NCBI GenBank assembly: GCA_963580285.1
Contig: OY757017.1
Location: forward strand, 10,924,538-10,988,537
DNA from: Lucinisca nassula
Lineage: Eukaryota > Mollusca > Bivalvia > Lucinida > Lucinidae
DNA: 64,000 nt
Direction of reading: 5' to 3'
A program made the translations under genes and the position numbers. Positions 11,426-22,670 of this stretch are shown here, piece by piece. Under the pieces are notes generated by a model. That model was not told the DNA's origin and did not search any database. It saw nothing but the letters and a program-made list of their open reading frames with translations. Positions within the stretch are counted from its first letter, which is position 1. The number at the start of each line of letters is the position of its first letter.

Positions 11426-11534
11426 CCTTTAAGGGTTTCCCGCCTGCAATGGGTTAAACAATACAAGAAGAAAGCCAACTATCCAAATTAAAGATATCAC
11501 CAGTGCATATATGCAAAGACAAACAAAGATACAT

Positions 11535-11815
11535 CACGTGAACAAGTCCGTGAAATGAAGACCCCCCTAAACCCCACATTATATAGAGAAAACTGGGGTT
11601 TACGGGGGTATACATTATTTTTCTTATTTCTGCTCCAAAACATAGGTTGTGGGTACTCGTTAGAACCGCCTCAATGAGGCGGTTCTAACGAGCACCCACA
11701 ACCTATGTTTGCACTATTAATAAGAAAAATATCACAGATTTTCATGAGAAAAGTAGCCATTCTGGAGATATGGAAAAATGAACTATATCGCAAGGGTGTG
11801 TTTTCGTAATGAACC
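11535..11815. mobile_element. MITE-A copy
   Basis: It runs from AACAAGTCCGTGAAATGAAG through AACTGGGGTTTACGGGGGTA, the perfect core GTTAGAACCGCCTCAATGAG and its inverted arm, to AGGGTGTGTTTTCGTAATG. It is one of the best-preserved members. Confidence 0.85.
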
Positions 11816-11879
11816 ACAACAGAACCAACGCCTTGGAACGGTCTGTAACATATTTTACCAGGGAGTGTGTGTGTGGTGT

Positions 11880-12215
11880 GTGTGGGGGATGGGGGGGGGG
11901 GGCGTGCTTTATGGATTTTACGTAACCACAGTCCTCGCAGTGGTTCTGTTATGGTTTATGATTCTGTTCCGTTCCAAGGCGGTTCTTCTGTCGCGGTTCA
12001 TTTTTGTTATGGTTTGTATTTGAGTATGTGTATCGCTTATATCTTTTTGTTTTGGATAGCCAACTGACCATTTTGTGGGAAATTAACTATCCCATTTGGC
12101 TTGTTTCTTTCGTGTTTAGGTTTCTTTCCCTTTGGTGTCTCTGATAGGAGCTGTGGGTTAATTGTATCGAGTCCTGATTATTGCCTTCACTTCTATTTTA
12201 CACATATTTTTTATT
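11880..12215 (+). repeat. R-family copy, partial
   Basis: It shares TTCCAAGGCGGTTCTTCTGT, TGGTTTGTATTTGAGT, TTTTGTGGGAAATTAACT, TTTCTTTCCCTTTGGTGTC and TATCGAGTCCTGAT with the longer copy at 2225-2775. A G-rich run sits at its left edge (11888-11904). Confidence 0.7.
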
Positions 12216-12349
12216 TCAGTTCGCTAAGCGACATTGTATGCAATATCTTGTCGGATGTCATTAAACTTTTTCCTTCTCAACTCACTTGAGCATGAAATTT
12301 ATCCTGTTCATTTATTTTAAAATGCCAAGACAATTACCTGGGCAAATGA

Positions 12350-12655
12350 CATCCTCCGCCCATTTCGGGATTGAAGAAATAAATGGGCTGCATGATGCTT
12401 CCACGCAGAGCTTAATCCGATCGCACATGAGTACTGGTAAACCCCTTAGGGGATCTAAGCATGCCCAGGCAAAGCGGTGCGAGTCGGACCGTCCATGCTT
12501 ATAAACCCTATTGGTTTCATTGGTCGACAGGGCTTGAGAAGTCATTACATCTCAGTTCGGGTAAAAGTCCCACAAAATTGGAAGCAACGTCTCCAAAATG
12601 ACCATTAAAGTGTTGACGGGGACGTTAAACATCAAATCAAACAAACGAAAGACAT
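12350..12655 (+). mobile_element. SINE-1 copy
   Basis: It starts CTCCGCCCATTTCGGGATTG and carries the complete order of SINE-1 landmarks, ending CATCAAATCAAACAAACG. It differs from neighbours by scattered substitutions. Confidence 0.85.
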
Positions 12656-12695
12656 TATTTGCCGACCTGGCAGCAAATTGCATTATTTGATTGTA

Positions 12696-13039
12696 CAGTA
12701 GAACTTCGATGGCTCGAACACCGATGGCTCGTTTCCCATGGCTGGGTCGAACTCGTAGTTGAGCCCCTAGGGAAATCCTCAAGATAAGAAATGGTGGGGA
12801 TGATAAAGGAGATTTTAGTCTTTTATCTTGCAAATGTGTGTTGTGTGTACTCATTAGAATCGCCTCGGTGAGGCGATTCTAATGGGTACACACAGCAAAC
12901 ATTTTCATTATCTAACATCGAAAGATGTTCAAAAGTATCTCGTTATGCCTCTTTGCAGTGACCTTCAGTGGCTCGAACTACCGCTGTCTCGAATAAATTT
13001 CATGGTCCCAAAGGGGTTCGAGCCATTGAAGTTCGATTG
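12696..13039. mobile_element. MITE-B copy, 344 bp, TA flanked
   Basis: The left end is CAGTAGAACTTCGATGGCTC and the right end is the inverse GAGCCATTGAAGTTCGATTG, flanked by TA on both sides (12694-12695, 13040-13041). The centre is the palindrome TTAGAATCGCCTCGGTGAGG with its complement. The 60218-60561 copy is also exactly 344 bp. TA target use and CAGT ends suggest mobilisation by a Tc1/mariner or pogo-type transposase. Confidence 0.88.
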
Positions 13040-13117
13040 TATATTACTAATTATGAGCATTAAAATGTGTGCTGAAGTGATTTGAGCACAACTTGAACCT
13101 ATAAAACCTCGATAGCT

Positions 13118-13232
13118 GATAAAAAAAATAACAGAGACACCAAAGGGAAAGAAGCACAGACATGAAACAACTAGACCTTAATGAAAACACCAATAGCGGA
13201 AAGCCAAAAGCACAAACTAATGAACATTTCAA
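13118..13232 (-). repeat. R-family fragment
   Basis: GACACCAAAGGGAAAGAAGC and GCGGAAAGCCAAAAG are the complement of the R-family segment near 2690-2740. Confidence 0.6.
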
Positions 13233-13493
13233 CAAACTAATAAGAATTTTTTTTTTAATCTTTTAACTCTCTCTTGAACATCCTGGTAAATTTATTATAT
13301 GTGAAAAAAGGATAACTCAGCACATTGAGTAGGTGTGCAGTCTGACATGCTTCGTTTAGGATGTCATTTAATGTGTTTTAGTTGCCCGGAAATTCGACTT
13401 TATTTGTAAACAAGCTCATAAAAAGAAAAAGCCATTTCAAAGCTTTGAAATTGTCGTCTGGAGTGCCATATTGATTGTTACACAAATGTAGTC

Positions 13494-13683
13494 TAAGGTC
13501 TTCCCTGATGTTTGTTCTATCTATTTCCAGCTAATGCAGCTGTTTTCCGATTCCAGCGAGAAAGTCAACATTTAACCCGGCAGTCACAGCACTTTGTATT
13601 TCCTTCCTGCCTTCCGTCCTTCCTTCCCAAGGGGAAATGGTTCGAGTTCGCATGTCTAATATAGTTTGTCATGGCGTAGGCAG
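13494..13683. repeat. direct repeat, copy 1 (partner at 16708-16906)
   Basis: About 190 bp from CTAAGGTCTTCCCTGATG to CATGGCGTAGGCAGCT recur 3.2 kb away with only a handful of differences. This is far more similar than other repeat pairs here, which suggests a recent duplication. Confidence 0.9.
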
Positions 13684-13867
13684 CTATGGATTATTTCAGA
13701 GAAAGAGATTAGCGGAGGATTGAGACGACGGATAGAAAGATCAATGTCTTGGATAGATTGGCGGGCGGACTTCGGACAGAGGACTGGCGCGCGGACAGAC
13801 GATAGACGGCGGACATACAGACAGAGAGATAGAATAGATATATTTAGATAGATTTATCCAAAAGTCT

Positions 13868-13940
13868 GAAGAAGCCATGAATAGAACTCACGACCATTGG
13901 TTTACAAGGCGAGTAGCTATTCCACTACACCACGTAGACT
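13868..13940 (-). mobile_element. tRNA-Thr-like SINE head or tRNA pseudogene
   Basis: On the minus strand the stretch has an A-box-like TGGTGTAGTGGAATAGC, an anticodon-loop-like CTTGTAA (TGT) and a B-box-like GAGTTCTATTC. The acceptor stem does not pair well and the B box departs from GGTTCGANTCC. It is followed on the same strand by GACA-rich simple sequence, so a tRNA-derived SINE is more likely than a working tRNA. A related head is at 58655-58800. Confidence 0.55.
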
Positions 13941-14113
13941 TCTCAAAGTTTTATGATAACTTAGTTTATAAATTTAGCAAACTTGGTGGCATCCTTTGAA
14001 ACAATTAGAATCATAGAGCGTTGTAAAATGAAAGGTTGGATCATGTTAACAAGTCCATGAAATGAACACCACTCTCTGAATCCCCACTTTGTATTAGAAA
14101 AAAAACTGGGGTA

Positions 14114-14450
14114 TATAGAGGATCTTACATGAATGTTCATGTATTATTGACTTTATTAAACGAGTTGAGGAAAAGGGATAAAATGCGAGGCTGTGCCGAG
14201 CATTTTAACCCTTTTCCTCAACGAGTTTAATAAATTCAATAATACATGAGCACGAATGCAAGATTCTACTTATCATATGACATTTGAAATGCATTTTATT
14301 CACGATATTTTACAAAAATTTCACTATTCCGCCGTTACTAAACGCGACGTTGTTAAGGACGTCGTACGTGTAACGTTACGGGGCGTATCTAGCTAATTTG
14401 CATATTTAATCCACTAGTGGATTATCGAAAATATTACATAGAGGTTATTA
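14114..14450 (+). mobile_element. MITE-P copy
   Basis: Single-hairpin version: ATAGAGGATCTTACATGA, the inverted AAACGAGTTGAGGAAAAGGG arms, then the tail with ACGTTGTTAAGGACGTCG and CCACTAGTGGATTATCG. Its end abuts a smaller hairpin element. Confidence 0.85.
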
Positions 14451-14452
14451 TA

Positions 14453-14530
14453 TGGTAAATGTGTGCCTCTAAGTCATATTGGCTTCCGGTGACAATATGA
14501 CTTAGAGGCAAACCTTCACCATATCATAAC
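14453..14530. mobile_element. small palindromic element
   Basis: AGAGGTTATTATATGGT at one end pairs with ACCATATCATAACCTCT at the other. Inside, GCCTCTAAGTCATATTG pairs with CAATATGACTTAGAGGC. It lies at the 3' end of the preceding MITE-P. Confidence 0.75.
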
Positions 14531-14679
14531 CTCTTTATTACATCATTTATATAGCATAGTTATATTGCAATGTGAAGAAATGAAGGCAAAAAGAATATTT
14601 ACTTTTTAAAGGTTGATGCCGGGAACGTTTCATTGAGTGTATTGAGGATATATTTTGGGTATCCGCCGAAAAAAAAGAA

Positions 14680-14880
14680 ATTCCTTTTCAATTATGTAAC
14701 TGTATGTAGGCCTACACTAACCATGCTCACGGTAATAGAGTAACACAGTAGTGCGCAGCAAATTACGTCACAAGTGACGTCGCAACTGTAAGTATCAAAA
14801 CAAAAATAAATCGCCATTTTAAATACAGAATTTCTGCAGTTCAAAGAATGCTTTTTAAGGTATTTTACAGAATGTTTTGT
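14680..14880. repeat. third copy of the 6-kb region repeat
   Basis: AAATCGCCATTTTAAATACAG, ACAGTTCAAAGAATGC-like words and GGTATTTTACAGAAT match the duplicated block at 6022-6900, with more divergence. Confidence 0.6.
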
Positions 14881-15540
14881 GCTTATTTGAAGACCATTTT
14901 CATTTTAAAGGCTCTTAGTGCATGTCATTCATCAAGCTAATGCTTAATAGATTCCGTGTGTAGCAGTCGGTCGCGGTGGTTGTTTGCTTTAAAATACAAG
15001 ACAATTTTTAGGGACATTTTCCCTCCCACAGATTTCTTCCGCACAATTTCCAGCTCCTCATAAGTGAAGGGATCTGTTCGGTTAAGGTTGTTAGCAAGAC
15101 ATTATTGTTTCAAATGTTGGGGCATCCCTGCTGTGCTTGAAAGCAACGTCCTTCACAATGCTTCCCAATCGTGAGTGAACTTCTTTTAAAAAGTATTTTG
15201 TTTTTCATTTGTCATGCTTGCCACGAAATATCAGACTTTTCTAAAAAAATCTATTCTTATCACTGTCTTCTATCGCTCTGTCTAGGTCCAGCAGTCGGGT
15301 TGACATTGCTTCTTGAAAGTGATTTTTCTGCGGCCATTTTGAAGCTTTAATATGGGGTACGGCATTGACGTTCTATTGCTATAGTAACAGAGTGGAGCAG
15401 TGCCAATATGGAAAGGCAGTGCCAAAAATCCACATTGTATGGATTTTTGGCCCCGTCACGTGACTGTGCCATCAAAATAGCGAAAAAATGAGCCTGTATT
15501 GAAAGATTCTAATGTAATTTTTCTATAGAAGGTATGTAAT
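14880..15540. other. no recognisable feature
   Basis: About 660 bp without a persistent open frame or assigned repeat. Confidence 0.4.
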
Positions 15541-15542
15541 AA

Positions 15543-15952
15543 ATAGAGGATCTTACATGAGTGCTCATGTATTATTGAATTTATTAAACGAGTTGAGGAA
15601 AAGAGATAAAATGCGAGGCTTTGCCGAGCATTTTATCCCTTTTCCTCAACGAGTTTAATAAATTAAGTAATACATGAGCATGAATGCAAGATTCTATTTA
15701 TCATATGACATTTAAAACGCTTTTTATTCACGTTTATTTCACAAAAAATGTCAATATTCCGCCATTAGTAAACGCGACGTCGTTAAGGAAGTCGTATATG
15801 TAACGTTACGGGACGTATCTAGCTAATTTGCATATTTAATCCACTAGTGGATTATCGAAAATAATACATGGCGTTATCACACTCTCAGACGCGACGTCAT
15901 GTGATAAATGGCGTTATTACACTCTCAGACGCGACGTCATATAATAAATATT
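15543..15952 (+). mobile_element. MITE-P copy with duplicated 3' tail
   Basis: Standard MITE-P order. The final segment GGCGTTATTACACTCTCAGA with CGCGACGTCATATGATAAA occurs twice in a row (about 15867-15907 and 15908-15948). Confidence 0.8.
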
Positions 15953-15954
15953 AT

Positions 15955-16140
15955 TTTGCTTCTGCTCCAAGACAGAGGTTGTGGGTACTCGTTGAGGCGG
16001 TTCTAACGAGCACCCACCACCTATGTTTGGCGTATAAATAAGAAACAACATCAAAAATTTTCATCGGAAAAGTGGCCAGGAAAAGTGGGCATGTTGGAGA
16101 TATGAAAGTATGAACCATGACACATGGGTGTGTTATCGAG
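15955..16140. mobile_element. MITE-A copy, partial
   Basis: It retains GAGGTTGTGGGTACTCGTTG, one arm GGCGGTTCTAACGAGCACC, and the right half up to GGGTGTGTTATCGAG. The left third is missing. Confidence 0.7.
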
Positions 16141-16275
16141 ATATAACATGGATGTTATGCGACAGATAACAAGCATAGTTTGAAAGCCAATCATTGTTGA
16201 TGGTCATGCTTTCCTCTTTGGTTGCACGGCTGGATCGGGTCTCAGATTCTATGATGGCTCAGACCTAAACTCAGG
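16141..16275 (+). pseudogene. RT-family fragment (tail of the element at 1529-2207)
   Basis: AACATGGATGTTATGCGACAG, GCTTTCCTCTTTGGTTGCAC and CTCAGATTCTATGATGGCTC parallel 2084-2200. It is short, with stops, and is a relic. Confidence 0.65.
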
Positions 16276-16707
16276 CTCTGACGTCACAACAAGAAGAAGA
16301 GCGCGACTGTTTTCTATCGATGACTTATAAATCAGTGACAGTCACGTGGATATAAACAACGTAAAGCACTTTGGATGGATTGAAAACAAGCTGTCACAGA
16401 GGTCGGTTTTCCAGTACCGGTAAATATATATCAACGGTATTTCGTAGGACTGGAGTTGGAAACTTTACTTATTTTTCCTATCGGGACGAATCCAAACACA
16501 GAATACTAAATTGACCCGCATTGAGCAGTGCGCCATGACAGAATCACAGAAAGTAAAGTAACTGTCTATGAATTAAGACAATACTGAATCAGGGCTGACG
16601 ACTCACAACAACAATCTGAATTTGTAAATAAACTTGCAAAAAGAATAAACAAAATTGTTTCAGTCTTTGGAAATATTGTCCAAGTCAAGAGTACTATATT
16701 GATTGTA

Positions 16708-16906
16708 TGTCTAAGGTCTTCCCTGATGTTTGTTCTATCTATTTCCAGCTAATGCAGATGTTTTCCGATTCCAGCGAGAAAGTCAACATTTAACCCGGCA
16801 GTCACAACACTTTGTATTTCCTTCCTGCCTTCCGTCCTTCCTTCCCAGGGGGAAATAGTTCGAGTTCGCATGTCTAATATAGTTTGTCATGGCGTAGGCA
16901 GCTTCA
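16708..16906. repeat. direct repeat, copy 2 (partner at 13494-13683)
   Basis: Near-identical to the earlier copy; differences seen are single substitutions such as CAGCTG/CAGATG and CACAGC/CACAAC. The flanks diverge at both ends. Confidence 0.9.
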
Positions 16907-16954
16907 GAGTATTCTAGAGGCGGTGGTGGGATTTTTTTTTCTTTTTCGAAGTGG

Positions 16955-17360
16955 CTATTGACAGTTAACTGGGAGTTGCGATTTTACGTAGTAACGGCTA
17001 TTTCCAGTTATTTTAACGTAAAATCGCTGTTGCCAGTTGACTGGAAATCGCCTTTTTAACGGAAAATCGCTATTGCCAGTTAAATGGTAATTAGCTTGCA
17101 GAGATCACCTCGTCTGTTCTAGTTCTACATGTATACGAATGTAGTGAAAGCTCTCTATATTTTTTTCTATTCTGCAAGCCAACTGGCAATAGCACATTTA
17201 CGTTAAATGTTTTTTTGTTGTTTTTTTTTTTGTTCTTTTGTTTTTTATTATTATTTTACGCTGGAATCGCTAATGCCAGTTAACTGGCAATAGCGTATTA
17301 ACGTTAAATCGCTATATCAGTTAACTGGCAATAGCGACTTTTAATGTAAAATTCGCTGGT
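16955..17360. repeat. degenerate short tandem repeat
   Basis: The words CAGTTAACTGGCAATAGCG and TTAACGTAAAATCGCTATT alternate irregularly about ten times. CAGTTAACTG is itself palindromic, so the region is rich in small hairpins. Confidence 0.75.
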
Positions 17361-17475
17361 TTTTAATATGAAATCATTATTATCAGTCCTTTCCTTTTTT
17401 CCTTAAAAGGAAAAAATGAGTGAGGTCACGACAAACCCTATAAGAAGACCCGTGCAAATAGTGCAGATACAGATC

Positions 17476-17752
17476 AGGAAAATACGTCTATATAATTTTG
17501 ACCCCCTTGAACCCGACTTTTGTACAGTAAAACTGGGGTTTACAGGGGTATACCTATTTTTCTTATTTCTGCTCTAAAATACAGAATGTGTGTACTCGTT
17601 AGAACCGCCTCGATGAGGCGGTTCTAACGAGTACCCACAATCTATATTTTGAGCAGAAAAAAAAAAATATCACAATTTTTCGACTGAAAAATTTCGTTGT
17701 TTTCGGCGGTTATGTTTACAATATATTTGTATAGGCGTGTTTTCGTAATGGG
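17476..17752. mobile_element. MITE-A copy
   Basis: From ACGTCTATATAATTTTGACC, through AAACTGGGGTTTACAGGGGT and the perfect core GAACCGCCTCGATGAGGCGG, to TATAGGCGTGTTTTCGTAATG. This copy shows the CGCC...GGCG terminal inverted repeat typical of the longer subtype. Confidence 0.85.
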
Positions 17753-17882
17753 ATCAGCCGGTACATCAATTCAGTCTGGTAATTCTCTTTACTAAACCCA
17801 TTTCCAACAGAAGGCTCGTGTGATCAGCGAATACTTTGTGAATTCGATGCCCGATCTGAATCTTCGTTGGTCTCACGTTTTC

Positions 17883-18243
17883 ATAGAGGATCTTACATGG
17901 GTGTTCGTGTTTTATTGAATTTATCAAACGAGTTGAAGAAAAGCGGTAAAATGCGAGGCTTTGCCGAGCATTTTATCCCTTTCCCTCAATGAGTTTGATA
18001 AATTCAATAAAACATGAACACGAATGTAAGATTCTATTTATCATATGACTTTTAAGACGCATTTTATTCACGATTTTTTTAAAAATATCAATATTCCGCC
18101 ATCAGTTAACGCAATGTCGTTAAGGCGTCATACATGTAACGTTATGGGACGTATCTAACTAATTTGCATATTTAATCCACCAGTGGATTATCGAATTTTT
18201 TACATGGCGTTACTACACTCTCAGACGCGACGTCATATGATAA
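17883..18243 (+). mobile_element. MITE-P copy followed by poly-T
   Basis: Single-hairpin MITE-P ending TCATATGATAA, followed by a T-rich run (18245-18277). Confidence 0.85.
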
Positions 18244-18889
18244 TTTCTTTTCTTTTTTTTTTTTTTTTTTTTTTTCTATGTTTTTCTGCTCTGTATTATT
18301 TGTTATTTGAGGCGTAAAAATAGCTGTGTTTCCACAACGCAGTGAAAAGGAAAAATTGGTCGGAAGATAGGCCAAACTTTTTTTTTATCTTTTTAAATAC
18401 TACCAACAGAAAAAAGAGCCGGTCTGTAATTTTTATTAATATACATGTATTTTGTTGATACAATTGTTACTGTTACGTTGAGGCTTGCATTGTATATGCT
18501 TATTGATCAACACCATTTTTCAGAATGTCTGAACGCAAGAAACTACCAAAAAGGTACAGAAAATCGAAATTTCTATGGGAAATGCAAGTGGAAGTTCGGT
18601 AGGGCCCGGCAATAAATATTGGCATGATCGGTGTGTTTACTTTTTAAATGCATTGTACTGATGAAAAACAGCAGAGTCGGGTGTCAGAAACAAGATCGGT
18701 CGGGTTGGAGGAAATACACCTATTTTTAGGCCTCAACGAAGTTATTCTCCCTATGACCAATAGCGTGCATGTGTATTAAAAGCCACGTCATGTGAAAATA
18801 TGTTGCTGGCGTTTGCGAACAACAAAGGTGCTGATCAGACTGCGCATGCGCGCAGTCTGATCTGTACCTTTATTTGTTCGCTGCTCGGA

Positions 18890-19640
18890 TAGTACAATAT
18901 CTCTAGTTTCTATATGTAAAATTTCAAGATTCTTGCTAGTCTGTGTAACTGAGTAGACTGGTTTCTGTCTTACCTGGTTATATAGTACAATATCTCTAGT
19001 TTCTATATGTAAAATTTCAAGATTCTTGCTAGTCTGCGTAGCTGAGAAGACTGGTTTCTGTCTTACCTGGTTGGATAGTACAATACCTCTAGTTTCTATT
19101 TTTAAAATATCAAAACTCTTGCTAGTCTGTGTAACTGAGTAGAGTGGTTTGTGTCTTACCCTGGTTGGATAGTACAATACATCTAGTGTCTATATCTAAA
19201 ATATCAAGACTGTTGCTAGTCTGTGTAGCTGAGTAGACTGGTTTATGTCTTACCTGGCTGGATAGTACAATATCTCTAGTTTCTATATCTAAAATATCAA
19301 GACTATTACTAGTCTGTGTAGCTGAGTAGACTGGTTTATGTCTTACCTGGCTGGATAGTACAGTATCTCTAGTTTCTATATCTAAAATCTCAAGACTCTT
19401 ACTAGTCCGTGTAGCTGAGTAGACTGGTTTGTGTCTTACCTGGTTGGATAGTACATTACCTCTAGTTTCTATATCTAAAATATCAAGACTATTACTAGTC
19501 TGTGTAGCTGAGTAGACTGGTTTGTGTCTTACCTGGTTGGATAGTACAATATCTCTAGTTTCTATATCCAAAATTTCAAAGAGTCTTGCTAGTCTGTGTA
19601 GCTGAGTAGACTGGTTTGTGTCTTACCTGCTCACAGACCC
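18890..19640 (-). repeat. 93-bp minisatellite, about 8 copies
   Basis: The word CTCTAGTTTCTATAT recurs every 93 bp (for example 18901 and 18994). Each unit also contains ACTGGTTTGTGTCTTACC and AGTCTGTGTAGCTGAG. Because 93 is a multiple of three, a minus-strand frame stays open across several units and gives a 31-residue repeat such as IETRDIVLSNQVRHKPVYSA. There is no start context, no conserved flank and units are broken by single-base changes, so I treat it as a minisatellite and not a gene. Confidence 0.88.
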
Positions 19641-19664
19641 TTGAAACACGTTTTTGGATGTCCC

Positions 19665-19765
19665 AGCAAGCGCTCAACGTTCAGTCAACGTTGAAACAAC
19701 GTTGAAAACGTTGTTTCAACATTTATTTAACGTTGTTTCAACGTTGATTAACGTTGCGTAAATGT
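19665..19765. mobile_element. MITE-D-like fragment rich in AACGTTG
   Basis: CCCAGCAAGCGCTCAACGTT opens the block, followed by repeated TTGAAACAACGTTG words in both orientations. The matching right end is lost. Confidence 0.55.
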
Positions 19766-19787
19766 TATGCGTCTCATCTGGATCTCA

Positions 19788-20000
19788 TTACAAAAACACG
19801 CCTATACAAATACACTGAAACCATTTTCGCCGAAAAAATGAAAATTTTAAGATGAAAAAGTGTGATATTTTTCTTATTTCTGCTCTAAAATATAGCAGAA
19901 ATAATCAAAATAAGGTATACCCCTGAAACCCCATGTTTAATATATAAAAGTGGGGTTCAAGGGGGTCAAAATTGTATAGGCGTGTTTTCGTGATGCTGAC
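19788..20000. mobile_element. MITE-A copy with core deleted
   Basis: The ends ACACGCCTATACAAATACAC and TGTATAGGCGTGTTTTCGTG are preserved. The central GTTAGAACCGCC palindrome is absent. Confidence 0.75.
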
Positions 20001-20093
20001 CGATTGCAGATATGCATCTGGGTAAGGCAAAGGTGACGTGTATCTTGCGTCACTGAGGCAATATTGGCTCACAGTATGGCAAAGCCTGCTGTC

Positions 20094-20354
20094 TTTTTTT
20101 TTTTCTTTTCTTTTTTTTTTTTTTTTTTTTTTTTGGGGGGGGGGTATGGCCCTTTCAAGATTATTTTGACTCATATCGAGCCGATCGTTAATCAGAGATG
20201 GGCGAAAACCGGAGTACCCGGAGGAAAACCACCTGACCTTTCGTTGCAGAACTTGGCGCCTCACATGTGATCCGAGCCAGGCGCGGACCACAGCGGTGAG
20301 CGACCTAATGATTTAGAGTCAGCGCTCTTATCCACTAGGCCATGCAGGCCCGTT
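20094..20354 (-). mobile_element. SINE-2 copy with 8-bp target duplication
   Basis: On the minus strand it starts with a tRNA-like A-box CTAGTGGATAAGAGCGC, continues to a middle module reading CCGGGTACTCCGGTTTTCGC, and ends in a long A-rich tail (20094-20140 on the plus strand appears as T/G runs). CTGCTGTC flanks both sides (20086-20093, 20355-20362). A second copy is at 52700-52940. Confidence 0.82.
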
Positions 20355-20989
20355 CTGCTGTCCTTGTAGCAGTAAGGGTAAATGGGGAATGTTGCTGTTT
20401 CTTCCGTTTCTACACTTCCATTCGTGTTCCTCTTTATTCTGTGTCCCTCACTGTCATCTCTTTTACTATCTCTTCTATCTCTTTTATACCGCAACCAGGC
20501 ATTCTAGTAACCTAATAAAGGGGGTTGAATAACTGCACGCCATAATCGGTAGTGACCTATAATACCTTCTACTGACCTATAATACGTCTAGTGACCGTTT
20601 ATAGACCGGATCTACTTTTCAGGTCACTAATTTGCAAATGTAAACAATAATATGCAACCTTTTATACACGGAAAAACAACCAAATAGCAAGTTATAATAT
20701 TTGCAATATTTATTCAAACGAATTTTCAGAAATTTTAGCTAAATTCTTACCTTCTCGGGCGTTCCTGGTTTGAATGGTCCGTTGGAATAATTGCGCACTG
20801 CTACCGCGGTTGCGTCTCAACCTCGAAAATAATTTCTAAAGCTAAAAGAAATTATTTATTTGCAGATTTTCATACAGAATGTAAAGCGCTGAGAAACTTT
20901 TATTCGAGCGTCAATGTTGTTTCCAACGTCTGCGTGGCGCGGTGACGTCAGAAACTTAGCACTATTTGACGTCACGTTATACAACGTGT

Positions 20990-21510
20990 GCGCGCCATGG
21001 CACTGGATGTCGTTTAACATGCCGCGCTGTTTGCTTAAGAAATAGATCAGCTCTAGCTGTGATTTGTTGTGCAATAAATCACAGTTTGGAGGTCAGTTGT
21101 AAAGTAGACAAATCACAAGCGCGTAGCGCGCGTGATTTGTCTACTTACAACTGACCGACAAACTGTGATTTATTACACAACAAATCACTGGCTAGAGCTG
21201 ATCTATTTCGATTCTAACACGCTGAAAATCGGCAATAATGTTGTTGTTTCCTTCAAAATCTCACAACTTTTCGCCATTGTTAGAAGAAATCCCGCTAAAA
21301 TTATCGACTGAAACACATTCATTTATATCATTTTCTAACGTTTTCGATGCGAGAAAATGGCGTTACACCGTCTAACGTCAAGTACATCGACTAGTGACGT
21401 CATAAATTTGCAGTTTTAATGACGTCACACGTCACGCTCTTCCGAACTGTGATTTGTTGCAGAATAAAACATAGTTATTTTGCATTGCCTATATAGGCGC
21501 GCTGTGTTAG
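20990..21510. mobile_element. MITE-F copy, about 500 bp, internal hairpin
   Basis: A long hairpin is built from GATTTGTTGTGCAATAAATC-type arms around GCGCGTAGCGCGCG (about 21058-21190). It continues to TAACACAGCGCGCC-type end at 21485-21512. An inverted-orientation copy is at 48738-49215. Confidence 0.75.
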
Positions 21511-21584
21511 AATGTCTTATTTGCTTAAATTTGCTTAATTATTGCGAAATCCCTTGATTGTTTTGAGTTGCGGTATAAACTAAA

Positions 21585-21722
21585 TACATGATTAGTGTCT
21601 TTAATAATAAAATATAATCGGTTCGCCGCGACAATTTCATAGAGGCTCGCTAAAGCTCGCCCCTATAAAATTGTCTAAGGCTCATCGATTATATTTTATT
21701 ATTAAAGACACTAGCCATGTAT
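21585..21722. mobile_element. palindromic element, about 135 bp
   Basis: AGTGTCTTTAATAATAAAAT at the left pairs with its complement at 21690-21712. The interior GAGGCTCGCTAAAGCTCGCC is also imperfectly palindromic. Confidence 0.7.
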
Positions 21723-22597
21723 TTACTATTTCTCCCTTCTCTGGGAGACGACACAAAATGACCCACAAGGGTTGACGTGTCGTAAACCTGAAAATCAATA
21801 TGCATCTGTAAAGCGGTCTACAGTGTGCAACCAATTTCTGTCACTTGACAAGGCTACAGTTTATAATGCTTCACTGACCTTTGATTAAGGATAATGCTCA
21901 TGTCGTCTGCAACTTCTGCCAGCGTTCATGGTCTGTTAAGTACAGTTGTGACACCCACGTGGTCACTCAGCTGGACTTTTTGTGACATTTTTATTATGCC
22001 AGAGCTGAGGAGGAGAAAAACTAAAAGAGACGATGCATGAGCTAATGCTATTTGCATGTGCAAAAAAAAAAAAAAAAAACATATATTTAGTCTTTGCTCT
22101 GGACCATATTGATTCTCACTATATTCGGCAGGAAAAAATGGTTGAACCTGGGAGGAAACTCCCAATATTCGACTGTCCGAGAAAATAGAGAGCTCAGTCT
22201 TGTAAAAAAGAAAACAATACCTGCTCTGCATTGTGGGTCTGAAATGTTATTTAAGAAATAATCTCCACGTACCGTGTGTTATCATGATGCTTAACTGAAA
22301 TACAGTAGTAACAAAGCGTTATCTTGGGGACTATTTTGCAGCGGATGTCGACAGAAGGAAATGTTTACATGCAACGTCACGATGACGCCAAATTGCACGC
22401 ACCACGTTGACGACGTGAATTATCGCATATTTGCAAACGCTGACGTTTCCACTGGGTTCAATGGGAAAAACGTTAACGTCATGTTAGAATGAATGGTGAA
22501 TTCTGCAGCGCTTAAATTGCGGACAAGGCTGTCTGTTTCGATACTGACAACAAAATTATCCCCAAAATTATTTGATCATTTAACATGCCAAACATGC

Positions 22598-22670
22598 CAA
22601 TATTTTTGCTGAAAAAATTGTGAGTAGCTTTTGCAAATGCAAAAGCTACTCACATTTATTTCAGCAAAAA
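22598..22670. repeat. hairpin
   Basis: TATTTTTGCTGAAAAAATTG and GTGAGTAGCTTTTGCA pair with their complements to 22670. It may be the centre of another MITE. Confidence 0.6.

Noticed and set aside
13868..13940. Functional tRNA-Thr(TGT)
   Set aside because: Poor acceptor stem and degenerate B box; more likely SINE-derived.
19122..19571. 149-codon repeat protein
   Set aside because: Explained by the 93-bp minisatellite whose period is a multiple of three.
18890..19640. CRISPR-like array
   Set aside because: Units are contiguous with no unique spacers, in a eukaryotic repeat context.
20515..20630. Short repeats of TAGTGACCTATAATAC type
   Set aside because: Two or three imperfect copies only; no boundaries could be set.
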